A DNA stretch of 64,000 nucleotides, from positions 29,704,642 through 29,768,641 of the forward strand of contig CP114483.1 of the NCBI GenBank assembly GCA_027186245.1, in the 5' to 3' direction. This stretch comes from Coriaria nepalensis. Lineage: Eukaryota > Streptophyta > Magnoliopsida > Cucurbitales > Coriariaceae. The notes under the pieces are model-generated. The model was not told the origin of the DNA and searched no databases. It worked only from the letters and a program-made list of their open reading frames with translations. Made by a program: the position numbers and the translations under genes. This document shows, piece after piece, positions 36,401 through 47,904 of the stretch (position 1 is the first letter of the stretch; each line of letters starts with the position of its first letter).

Positions 36401-37783
36401 CATCTATCCACCAAGAGAGCTCATCAGGACACTGATCAAGGTCAGTTGGCCAGTCAGGATAGGCATCACCATCTTTGAAAAAATTTGATATACCATCATC
36501 TAACCCCTCAGGAATTTCCCCACAATCGGCAATGATGACATCCAAAGTAGGACGATCATTTTCACCAATTGTAAAATGCTCGATCGAACGAACAACTCCC
36601 ATTCCCTTCACTACCCTCCCAAAGATCACATGTTTTCCATCCAAATGGGACGTACGAGTTGTTGTGATGAAAAACTGAGACCCATTTGTGCCAGGACCAG
36701 AGTTAGCCATTGATAACATTCCTTTCCTTTCATGTTTCAGTTCAAGATTTTCATCTTCAAACTTCAAACCATAAATAGATTCTCCACCGGTACCATCGCC
36801 AGCAGATATATCTCCACCTTGTACCATAAATCCTTTTATGACACGATGAAAGCGGGATCCCTGAAGGTTTGTTATTACCATTCACAGCCATTAGATACAC
36901 TTGTATTAGGTATTTCAAAGGAAATTCCAATTAATGTCATTCAATCAAAATCAAATCAAAGAACTTGTCAAAAAAATATTGTTCCTTATTTGATATTTTA
37001 ATCTTGGATTTGTTCTAAGAAAATGAAAGAACACCGCAATAGATGTATCATTTTTCATGGATTCTATAGCCAAAAGCAACCACCATTCTACAAAATGAAA
37101 GACGGTGTTCTCAGTGAATATGTAGTCTGCAAAAAATAAAAACGAGACTAATGAATTATAAATAAATAAATAAAAATAAAAAAGTATATCAGCATGAAAA
37201 TAGAAACGATTTTATTTCATTTATACTACCTCCTCCTGAAGAGGCCAGAAGAGTCCTCATAGCGCTACTTTCTGCTAAACGACTGAGAAATAAATGCATT
37301 CAAAAGAGAAACTTTCACTACTCAGGCGTATATCGAGGATGTCACTGTCTTTTAGACAGCAAAAAGCAAAAAGTAACTTCATCCAGAAAAATATGATTGT
37401 CCAAGCAAAAGAAGAAATCAAATATCAACCTATGATGCATGCCGAAAGAGTTTCACATGCGGTCATCCATGAAGTTTCTCAATTCAACAGGAAGTCGCCA
37501 TATTAACATCAGAATAACGAAAAACGATGAAAAATAAAAATCGAACCGTAAACTCGATACACAGAAAAAGAATAGCCAAATACGAATCGAAGATGATGAG
37601 TGGAGGGAGGACCTTGTAATGGAGAGGAACACCAGTGTTAGGACCAATGCCTTTCTCACCAGTGCAAAGAGCTCTGAAATTATCAGCAGTTTTAGGCACA
37701 ACATCATCGAAGAGCTCCACGACTATCCTCCCTTCCAGCTCTCCTCCAATGCTAATGTCCAAGAAACACCTGGTCTTCACCAT
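33453..37783 (-). CDS. CYP40: Peptidyl-prolyl isomerase CYP40 (cyclophilin-40, SQUINT type)
   Basis: Eight exons: 37613-37783, 36360-36860, 36113-36200, 35937-35989, 34410-34514, 34046-34121, 33615-33652, 33453-33506. All join in phase at GT-AG borders and give 361 residues, matching the Arabidopsis CYP40 length. Residues 1 to about 172 are the cyclophilin domain, with catalytic R63, F68, Q71, F121 and H134 (human CypA R55, F60, Q63, F113, H126). H129 replaces the CypA tryptophan W121, as is usual in CYP40s, predicting weak cyclosporin binding. Residues from about 210 form TPR repeats ([40 protein letters not shown]), which bind the Hsp90 C-terminus in this family. In Arabidopsis CYP40/SQUINT supports AGO1 loading with Hsp90 and vegetative phase change; that role is inferred here. 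Intron 4 contains a hAT element. The start chosen is the ATG of [11 protein letters not shown]. Confidence 0.96.
35153..35815. mobile_element. hAT-type non-autonomous element in CYP40 intron 4 (647 bp plus 8-bp target duplication)
   Basis: The element spans 35161-35807. The left end is TAGGGCTGTGCAA and the right end, reverse-complemented, is TAGGGTTGTACAA, imperfect terminal inverted repeats of hAT type. It is bracketed by a perfect 8-bp target-site duplication, AAATGTAT (35153-35160 and 35808-35815). Subterminal regions are rich in GGATAT / ATATCC and GCGGATAA words that can pair with each other. The interior (about 35.35-35.64 kb) is GA-rich and has a direct repeat, GCCATGGTGGGCCT, at about 35352 and 35451. 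No transposase is encoded. Confidence 0.93.
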
Positions 37784-37877
37784 TCTTATCTCGGTCTCTC
37801 TCTTTCTCAATCCAAGTTTCTAGTCTTCACTCTCGTAAACCCTAGACAGAAGGTAGTCCCGCTATTTATTTCGAAAA

Positions 37878-37922
37878 CATCTCCCTCTCTCCCTCTCTCC
37901 CTCTCTCCCTCTCTCCTCTCCT
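37878..37922. repeat. CT-rich (CCCTCTCT)n tract upstream of CYP40
   Basis: At least four CCCTCTCT units about 100 bp upstream of the CYP40 ATG. On the coding strand this is a GA-rich leader or core-promoter tract. Confidence 0.85.
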
Positions 37923-39430
37923 GCTGCTGTCACTTTCGCTCCGTGCCAAATTTAAATGGCCAAATGGGGCCTAACAGTAACCGATAGCAATAATGTCTGT
38001 ATCTGAATAATTGTTAATAATTACTTAGGATAGGTAACGGATAATAATCTAATATATACACGTGCATTGCACGCTGCTCGGGATAAAATAAATTTATGCC
38101 TATTTCTGGATATCAAGATTTTTTATAGAAAAAGTGTACTGTCAATTGAAAAAAAAAAGTCATTTAGTTTTAGTGGCTAAATTGGTGATGTAATTAGAAA
38201 TTTAGTCTAATTTTTATTTATATTTTTAATATTAATTTAATATTATTAAATAAATAAATAAAATAATTATTAAAAAAATTGACAATGATAATAGTTAAGT
38301 TACTTTTACGTCATTCAAATATATGTCATTTAAATATTAAGTGAAAGCCCTCGTCACTATATAGATAATCAATTGTAAGTATTTGCCATAAAAATTGTGT
38401 TTTCATTATGATGTGTGATTTACCTTCACTTTCTTATTAATTCTCGTTCATATCAACCGTAAATTTTGAATAGATCTGTGTCCAAGGTTCATAATCAAAT
38501 GTGAATAGTTTCAAGATAGAAAAAGTTTTGGATTTAGGATAAGGTTAATATCCACGTTTTTCATTTCTTTTATGAAAATGTGATTGGTGATCCTCTATTT
38601 TTTTGGGTTTATTTCATTCAAGTAGTGATTGTAATAGATATTTCGAATTGGTATGCAAGTGAAAGAATGTGAAAAATTGAACAAATACAAAATCTGGAAA
38701 AATTAAAAAAAAAAGAAGGTAGAGTTCATGTTTTCCAATTTCCTAATGTGTTTGTTTCCAATTTATTGATAAAATATTATAAAATTAGAGAAGAGAACAT
38801 AATTCAAAATTTTCTCAAATTTCTAATGTCTTATGTAGTATGAGTACATTGAGAAATTGATAAATAGAACAAAATTAAAATATTTCTCAATTTACTCTAA
38901 GTAAGAGAGTACATTAGGGAATTAAGAAAACTGAACATAAAAAAAACACTTCTCAATATCCTAATGTCTTAAGAATATACTAATTTCATTTTTGTTTTTT
39001 TCCTTCTTTACAGATATAAGGTATTTTCATAGTTATATGTTTCGATGGTGAGGGGATAGAAAAAGATAATTCGTTCCTTTGGCATGCAAATAGCATTGAA
39101 TGAACAACTTGAGCTTCAATCGAATTTAACATGAGTTGTCGAAAGTTGTGTACAATTATTTCGACGTAGATTAGTAATTCATAATTATCATATAAGGCAT
39201 AAGGTAAAACAGTATGTTTCCCACTATTTATAAGAAATAATGAGAACGTAAATGGATTTGGTCATCACTTGCAATCTAAAGATGAAGATTTTACATTATA
39301 TGTGAAGTTGTACTAAAGATAAATAACAGTTCATGTAGTGACCGTGAAATACCTGCGCTTTCTATTGTTCATGATCAAGTGGGCGGAGACATAGTAGGTA
39401 GTATGGATTTTAATGATAACTTGATGACAA
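37923..39430. other. Intergenic to MULE 5' flank
   Basis: No gene. The stretch 38.73-39.0 kb contains repeats of the type (T)TTCTCAATnTnCTAATG and their complements, which reappear at 41.9-42.25 and 42.87-42.93 kb on the other side of the transposase relic, so this is probably non-coding MULE sequence. A transposon terminus could not be identified. Confidence 0.4.
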
Positions 39431-39439
39431 TTATGATAT

Positions 39440-41530
39440 TTTTATAAATTTGATCACACTAGTGACATATATGACAATGATGATGATTGGGATGACTTTG
39501 ATCCATTGGATGGTGATGAGGATTGGGATGATGTTGTTGGTGCTGAGGATGAAATTGTGGTGAATGATTGTGACATTCAACAGGATAACAAAGAGAATGG
39601 TCTGAATCAAGGGTATGAGAATGAACACTTCAATTGCGCTATATTTAGGGGGTGATGAGAACTTAGCTAAAATATCAATTAAGGAGTCATCTTCATTTAT
39701 TAGGCAATCAGTGCATTATATGGATGAAATTGAAAACGAAGAGATTTCAATTCCAATTACAACCCAACATTCGGCATGCGGTAAAAGTATTTCAGTTTCG
39801 ATTATATCTTCCCAAGCACTTGGAGGGGAGTTTTATGTGAAATAATATTTTACCTCTAAGGAAGAGTTGAAGGCAATTCTTTATTCTCATGCAATGGCAA
39901 TGAATTATCACTTAAATATAATGAAGTCAAATAAGCCTACGTTGATTATGGTATACATTGATCCAAATTACAAGTGGTGAATATGCACCATCACGAAGAA
40001 AAATGCTTTGTTTTTTCAAGTTCGACAGTGTAACTATCATTACACCTGTAATGCTAGTCACATGCAAGGTATGTACTGGCAAGCAACAGAGTCTATAATT
40101 GGACGATATGTAAAGGGCAAATAGAGGTACACATCCGGGTGTAACGAGACTCTAAAAATGTGACTTCTTGTGAATGTTATCCAAAGTGATGTAGAGGTAC
40201 ACATTAGTTACTAGAAGGCATGAAAATCAAGATCTATTGTACATTACCTCATTCGTGGTACAACCGAGAAAAGTTTTAGAGACTTACCGTTATACGTTGC
40301 CATAATGAAGATGCTCATTCAGGGGTCTATAACTGCCCTTAAGATGAATGTCAATAACAGATTTCACTATTTTTTCATGGCAATTGGAGCTATAATAAAT
40401 GAATTTAGATTTATAAGAAGGGGTATTAGCATTAATGGTATCTTTTTGAAGTCGAAGTACAAATGCATGCTTTTTTGCACAACTGCTTAAGATGGTAACT
40501 ACCATCTTTATCCATTAGTATAGGCTATAGTCGATACAGAGAATAAAACATCATGGAAATTTTTCTTGAGTAAACTATATAGTTTGATCCCTAATGCATC
40601 GGATTTGGTTTTTGTATTGGATTGGATAAAGAGTATAGAGAATGTAATATGGGTTATTTATCCACTTGCTAAACACGGTACTTGCATGTGACACCTCAAT
40701 AATAATATCAATTCCAAGTTCAAGTGTCATGGTATTCTAGATCTATTCCGCAAGTGGGCCAAATCATACATAACTAAAGATTACGAGACATACTTTAATG
40801 AGGTTAGAGCCCAACATGAGCGTGTTGCAACCTACCTGGAAACATCTGGATTTTAATAATGGGCGAGAGCATACTTCACTAGTGACCAGTACAACATAAC
40901 GACTAATAATATATTAGAGTCGCTTAACACTTAATTAAAGAATGTGCGTGAGCATCCAATAATAGTATTGCTCGATGGAATTCGAAGTATGATGACAAAT
41001 TGGTTCTACAACCACAGTGCGAGGCAAATCTAACAAACACTCAACTTACTCCGAAGGTGGAAAATGAGTTAGTGAGAAGACAAAATGAATTATTGAGGAT
41101 GAAGGTACGTAGCATGAATGACTCAAAGTATGAGATCATTACTGCCTCAGGTAGTAATATGTTAGTAGACTTACATGATAAGAGTTGCACGTACATAGTT
41201 TTTCAAGTAGATAAACTTCGCGTTCATTCATTCGTAGTTATGAATTACATGACCGCAAATAATTGAGTGATACAACCTCACACCTTATCCTTAGTATACT
41301 ACATGACTAAGTACTGGAGGCAAACATATCATATACCATCAAAGAATGATTGGAATTTTCCACTAAAGGTTCGAGCAATCAATTGTCAAATCCCCTATAA
41401 TTCGTAAACAAAGCGGGAGACCGAAGAAGAGACATATACCTTCGAAGAGTGAATTTGCTTGAAAGAGAAAAAAGTGTAGCAAATGTGGGGTATGGACATA
41501 ATAAGGCTACGTGTTGGAACCTCATTCATC
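39440..41530 (+). pseudogene. Mutator-like (MuDR/MULE) transposase relic
   Basis: Frame-shifted translation follows the MULE transposase plan. An Asp/Glu-rich N-terminal region occupies 39.44-39.6 kb. The MuDR DNA-binding-type region lies at 39.85-40.1 kb (FTSKEELKAILYSHAMAMNY, YHYTCNASHMQG). The catalytic core lies at 40.35-40.95 kb (FMAIGAIINEFRF, INGIFLKSKYKCML, LVFVLDWIKSIE, WARAYFTSDQYNITTNN). A C-terminal region has GRPKKRHIPS and a CCHC zinc-knuckle remnant, KKCSKCG, near 41.48 kb. Several in-frame stops and frameshifts show it is dead. It is followed by a DUF1985-type relic in the opposite orientation, as in Ulp1-carrying MULEs. Confidence 0.85.
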
Positions 41531-42268
41531 TGCTTGCCACAACACATTGACGCACATACCACCTTTAAAGAAATGGGATTGGGAAATTAAATTTTTGTAG
41601 AAATTACACTACTTGATGTTAATGACTCTAATGTCCTGCTATTCCGCTCCTAGATTGCAACCGTTATATATCAAAGATATTTTGACATTAATTAGGTTCT
41701 TACAGTACTTATGTTTATATTTTTGTTTAGTACTATTACATATAGATAAGATGTTTGTTACCGTATTTGGGTTACTCAGTGTTTGGGAACATTGTATTGG
41801 TTTGTTAACTATTGAACATGATGTCTGAATTAGTTGATTTAAATTGTTTTGTTTATAGGGATTGTATTTTCCATGGTTTGTTAGGTATATAGGTAAACTC
41901 TTGCAATTTTTTTTATTCACAATTTTTCAATTTCTTAATAACGTGGACTACATTGGGAAATTGGAAAATTTAGACGGTTATGTTTTGATTCTCAATTTTT
42001 TAATTTTCCAATTTCTTATTATTTATGAGTATATTAGCATAATTGCTAGTTTATTCTACGGGTCAATAGAGCTTTCGACCCTTAAAATAAACTAGAAATT
42101 ATACGTAAATTAGTAGTTATGAGTATACTAGCATAAATGTTTGATTCCCAATATCTTAATAACGTGGATTACATTAGAAAATTGAGAAAACTAGATGCTT
42201 CTGTTTTGATTCTCAATTTCTCAATGTCTTTATAATGTGGAATACATTAATGACTCTAATGTCATTAA

Positions 42269-42850
42269 TATTATATTTAAACAATACACTTAGAATTATA
42301 AAAGTGCGATATTTTAATAGTTGACTCAAAAGTTTGACATTTATATATTCATATTATGTTTAAATAATACATTTAGAATCATAAAAGTGTGATCTTTCAA
42401 TAGCTGACTTAAAAGTTTGACTTTTATACATTTGCATTATGTTTAAATACTACACTTAGAATCATAAATATGTGATATTTCAATAAAATAGGTGACTCAA
42501 ATGTTTGACATTTATACATTCATATTATGTTTAAACACTACACTTAGAATCATAAAGGTGTGATCGTTCAATAGTTGACTATACATTCATATTACGTTTA
42601 AACACTACACTTAGAAACATAAAGATGTGATTTTTCAATAGTTAACTCAAAAATTTAATTTTTATACATTCATATTATGTATAAACACTACACTTAGAAT
42701 CATAAAGGTATGATCTTTTAATAGTTGACTCAAAGGTTTGACCTTTATTCATTCATATTATGTCTAAACAAACACTACACTTAAAATCATAAAAATGTAA
42801 TTTTTTAATAGTTGACTAAAAAATTTGACCTTTATATATTCATATAATAT
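42269..42850 (+). repeat. Tandem satellite array, about 83-bp unit, seven copies
   Basis: Each unit contains ATTATGTTTAAACACTACA, then CTTAGAATCATAAA, a TTTCAATAGTTGACT word and a TTTGACCTTTATACATTC end. Unit length varies from about 67 to 88 bp through indels. A related array lies at 63240-63590. Confidence 0.9.
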
Positions 42851-43197
42851 ATATTAGCGTAAATGTTTGATTCCTAATTTCCCAATATCTTAATAATGTG
42901 GATTATATTAGGAAATTAAGAAAGTTAGACATACATGTATTTATCTACGTGCTGTAAAAAATAATTATAACAAATATAAGACAAGGAAAACAACATTAAT
43001 GGTAATGTATAAATAGTAAATAAATCTTACATCGCATTTCAGCCACTCTCCAAAAATGATAATGGTTTCAACCATACTTGATCCAATGTCCAACCATCAA
43101 ATCCCATCATAGAGGTTCTGTGATTCAAAAGTAACAAATTACCATATTTACACTATGTATCAAGACGCAAACCCTCAATCTTTAGAAAATTAATAAC

Positions 43198-45060
43198 TTA
43201 CATGTTTACGTCATTCTCAGTTAGCCACCTCGACATCGCTTCATAGTTGTCAGTGTTAGGCTCTATCAGTGGATCAACCAATATTTGACTCTCCGGATAG
43301 ATTTTCCTCTTCCTCTTACCCCTTTCTTCCTCAATTCCCACCTTTACTTCCTCCGTAAGATCCTCTCGTTGATTGAAACTCATCACCTAAAGCATCCAAT
43401 AGATCACCTAAATGGGAACCAGAAGCTTGAGGGGGCGACGAATCAGCTATATAAGAACTAGGATTCCGAGGGGGCGACAAATCAAATGAAGGAGAATCAT
43501 GTGTCAGGGTGGATTCACGTGTAGGGATAAGGACATGAATTTGATTCACCTATCATGTGTTTAGGGTTTGAAATTGGGATTCTTCTCCCAATAGTTCCTT
43601 AACTACATCGTTCACAGTCTCTTCACCATCTGCCTAACGTCTTCCCAGAATTCCCTCATAACCTCACCAAGAACTTCTTTAACTGCTTCCCTCACACCCT
43701 TCTTAACAACCTCTACATAATTAGTCATTTTTTCCTTTCTAGCACCTTGCTTAAAAGTGAGTTCCACATCATCTCTCACTTTTTATGGAACTTCCTCCTC
43801 CTCTTCCTCCTCTTCTTCCTCCTCTTCTTCTAATTTTTCTTCTTATTCTGCATCTGCCACCTTTGATTCAACATACGGTTCATGAACTTCATTCTTCAAT
43901 TCCGCTGCCAAACCATCCACCTCATCATCTACATAATCCCCAAAGTTAGCCAACTTTCTCAAATAAGGCTGACTTTCTTCCTCTAATGTAGCATTTAATA
44001 TACCATGGACAATGAGTTGGAATATAATAAATTCAATGTCAGATAAATATTATTGAATATCATAAAGTAAACAATATAAATGAATTACTTAACCCCTCAG
44101 TATGTAAACATGTTTCCACGTTCTCATGAGTAATGATGGTGCTTGGACCTCGAGCTCCAGTTCAACATCTAGGGTATCTTATCTACTGACTTCTGGATTG
44201 CGGCTTATTTTGCAAGATATGGGATTGATTCATAAGTTTATACCTGTATAGTAAAATGGTTAGCACATACTATTTTATTCCATTCAAAGATCAACAAATT
44301 ATATGGAAAAATATAAACTACTAATCTGAAAAGTAAGAGGAAATCCTTTAAGTGTGTAAGGTTCCTCTTCAACACTAGAAGCTTTATGTTTTAATGTTTT
44401 CCCCAAAACATTCTTATGAAGTGAATGAACCATCCTCTCGAATGCAGGTATGTCTCAAGGTTATTTGTTGAACTTCTCCAAATTAGCAGTAATCGAGATT
44501 TTCTATCCATTAGCTTTTGTCTTTGCCTCTGGGGTCATTAGCACACCCTCCATAAAATAATCAATTGCCATGTTGACGAGATCCTCGTCTTTCTTCTCGA
44601 TCTTTAGAATCATTTCTCGTAGCTTCAGAAGTAAGCAATTATACCCCCAAAAAACTTATTCAAAAGTTGTTTTTCATTTCTCAACCCCTCCACCCACCTC
44701 TTCCGACCTAGGGTAGTCCTCATAATTCAGTCCCATCATGAGTGAGAACTCCCTTTTCCCAAATCTCGTTGCATTTCCACCAACCAAAACCCACAGTTCT
44801 ATTTTCCTTTTTGCAATCCGCTAGAAGGATCATTAAAGAATTAATTAGTTTACCCGATATTACTAGCTTATCGTCTAGATCAAGCAGGTGACTCACACAT
44901 GTTTTCCAAAATTTAGCCAAATATTTCTTTGAAAGCCTACTCTTTATATCACATACTATATTTCTTACTTTGATAGAGTGTGAACACGTGCTTTGAAATA
45001 CAAATCTTCTGAAAAGATCGGCATAAGGGCAGAAGGTCTATCACCTTCTAATACTTGGAA
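43198..45060 (-). pseudogene. DUF1985 / Ulp1-type MULE-borne gene relic
   Basis: The minus strand reads, from 45.06 kb leftwards: RNIVCDIKSRLSKKYLAKFW and the DLDDKLVISGKLINSLM segment typical of DUF1985, then FGWWKCNEIWEKG, MAIDYFMEGVLM, an LEKFNK..PAFERMVHSL segment, YTLKGFPLTFQ, a YPRC-TGARG segment, a Glu-rich stretch encoded at about 43.79-43.85 kb, and a C-terminal KRKRKIYPESQILVDPLIEP. This order resembles plant transposon-borne Ulp1-family proteins; the cysteine-protease core itself was not identified. Stops and frameshifts interrupt it. Its tail-to-tail position with the MULE transposase supports a Ulp1-carrying MULE (Kaonashi type). Confidence 0.65.
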
Positions 45061-46500
45061 CACACACCAAGAGCACAAATTTAGTAATACATCAATAACT
45101 AGGGATAACATGCACATATCAAAAATTAAACATACACAAATTTAGTGCTGGGCTTTTAAACAAAATCCAAAATGAGGCTAGTATTATAAATATTCTTAAA
45201 AAAATGATTATCTTATTATGAATAATTATGGATGTTCCTTGAAGATGTATCTTCCACTTCAATATCATTATCTCCTTCTTGAATTGTACATATTAAATAT
45301 TATTATAAGTCTCATATTTTATGATATTCTTATCATCATGATAATAAACCTATAATTTTTTATTCTACTTTCTTTCTTTTAAGGCAACAAATTAGTTTAT
45401 ACTATATTAATTCTCTTTGATTTGATTTCTCATCTCATTCCCATTAAGGATTCATGTGACCTCTTTTGTGTGTGGTTGATTTTTTTTTAATTTCTTTCAT
45501 TTGAGAATGACTACAAAATTGGTTATTTTTATCATACAAGAATATATATAACTAATTGATATTTGCTTTGGCATATATGAAATTAAGGATTGCAAATTTA
45601 CGATTAAGGGTTGTGGGGGAAAAAAAGAGTTTTAATTCCTTCCATTGATTTGAATTTTGGTATTAATGTGATTTAATATTATTTAGTATTGAATTGAATT
45701 ATTGAAGTCTACTTCGTCTTACACTTTTTTTTCGACAATCACATATCATTGTTTGTTGCCAAAATCTCGATAATGATTTTTCATGTTTTGTACATGTGAC
45801 TTTTCATCTATCCATGGGTAGTATCCAGATAGCCAATTGAAAGCAATGAATATTATTTTAGTAAATACAAAATATGTTACATTCGCTATAAATAGTAATA
45901 AATTAATTGATCATTTTACCTCTTCGCTTTTCATTATTGAATGCATGTTATGCATGTAGTAACACTTGTATCCATCGAGCTAACAAGTTATCATATATTC
46001 TACCCTTTACAATTGGCTTATAATAGTTAGTTTATGTTCATGAATATAAATATTGAATAACTGATAGCGTATGTTAATATACAAAATAATCTACCATAAT
46101 CATTTATCAAATGCCTCTAATTAATAGCTAGATCACTATTTTGAGAATAAAACTTGTTGTTTGCTATATTGCATGCAACAAAACTTGTACATATCAAGCT
46201 AATAAGTTATCCTAAATTCTCTCATTTATAATTGGCTTTTGGTCACGAGTCAAATATCTACCAAACAAGAATATTTGATGATTTGCGGCTGATATATGTG
46301 ACAGTTACAATTTTATGGTCTGTCATTTGATTTTCTATAAATCATCTTTTAAGCTTCTGGTTGATATTGCTTTCTGTGAGGATTAAGATGAAAATTTATA
46401 TTATGTAACCTTTTTCTCCAATTGCTTATTTTCTCCTCTTAATATTTAAACAACTATTTTATTGAAATAACAATCGGTAAATCTATGTGTGAAATTATTT
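45061..46500. other. AT-rich stretch, no gene seen
   Basis: No reading frame or repeat with a readable boundary; it separates the MULE remains from a copia relic. Confidence 0.5.
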
Positions 46501-47720
46501 TCAATCAATAATTTAAGAATGAAGGTGGTACTCATATCCAACATATATTCTCAACTTCATTTGAGGATCTATTAAAGTCATTGTGGTGGAGTATGTCGGC
46601 TCAAACTAATGTCTCAATAACAAAATATATTAGTATTTTAGAAATATAAGACATGCTTAAAATATAGTCGACCAATTGGTTCTAAAGAAAAAAATCATAC
46701 AAAAAATAAATAAATAATATTAAACTCCCTAATTATGGAGACATGTACTCATGAAAAGATCATAGACATTTAAAAGAGGTTCAAGTACTTAAAAATTATA
46801 ACAATAAAGAGATCTTAATAAGTTATATCATTTTGAGGAAAAGATAGAACTGGAATTAATAGTTGTCAACAAAACTCTTACATTTAGTATAATGCTTAAT
46901 AAAGTGAGGATTTTGAAAAAAATCATTCGAAGATATTGACTTTAAAATAATTGGTTGATACGCAAGTAATAATTCTAGCAAAATTGAATTCAATTATAAA
47001 ATATGATATATTTTTAGACCAGCAATCCGTACATTTAAATGTGTAAAACTAGTAAGATGCAAAAATATAATTTTTTATGAAAAAAAAAAAAAAAGAAACA
47101 ATTTAGCTCATAAGATATAAACAACTCTTGGTGGACCTGTAGTCCAAATACCTAATATTGGCTATGAAAATATATATCTCTTGTTGTAGATTTAAGTATT
47201 TTTAAGAATCTTACTAGTACGACAAGATATTAAGACTCAGTATGTGTAATGGATGTACTTATAATTTATTTATATGATTTGGTTTATAATGACACTTTAT
47301 GAAAATTTATAAAAGATTTAAAATATCTGAAGCATGTATTCTAATATTTAAGAATTATGGATATGAATTTATAACGTCTGATGATGACTTGAATATTATT
47401 GAAAGTCTCGAAGAACTTTCAAATTAATAGATTTTTTAAAGAAAGAATTCGAGATAAAAGATCCTGAAAAAAAAAATAAAGTTTTATATCGGTCAAGAGA
47501 TTAAACATGTAGCGGATGAAATCTATATTAATCAATCGACTTATATACATAAAAGATCCTAAAGATTTTATATGGATAAAATATATCAATTATGAATAGT
47601 TATTCAATCCCTTTATTTGAAAATTTTCGACCTTAGTAAGAAGTAGATAATGATGTACCTGGCCCTAAAGTACTACAAGAAATATACTAATGCATTTATT
47701 AGCAAAATGAAGTTACGTTC
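46500..47720 (+). mobile_element. Degraded Ty1-copia fragment, plus strand
   Basis: Carries the linker motif SRPIGSKEKN at about 46.67 kb and RT remnants FMKIYKRFKISEA and YEFITSDDD (47.3-47.4 kb). Then come FYIGQEIKHVADEIYINQSTY and RFYMDK (47.48-47.58 kb), matching the RT of plant copia elements. It shares nucleotide words (AAAACTAGTAAGATGCAAAA) with the element at 4.9-8.3 kb, so both belong to one subfamily. The gag and RNase H ends are missing or unreadable. Confidence 0.78.
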
Positions 47721-47870
47721 CAATACAGATATATTTGAATGGAGTTAAGTATATTTTTTATTATCTCTGAGTACATATATTACGACGTTTTAATAGAACA
47801 AACTATAATTATTATATCCTAAAGTCATATGAAAATACTAGTAATTCATAAAAGGCAAGTTACATATTAT

Positions 47871-47904
47871 TATTTTATTTTATTTTATTTTATTTTATTT
47901 TATT
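47871..47904. repeat. (TTTTA)n microsatellite
   Basis: Six or more tandem TTTTA units. Confidence 0.92.

Noticed and set aside
43790..43850. CTT/CCT microsatellite
   Set aside because: It is the coding of the Glu-rich stretch of the DUF1985-type relic, so it is described there instead.
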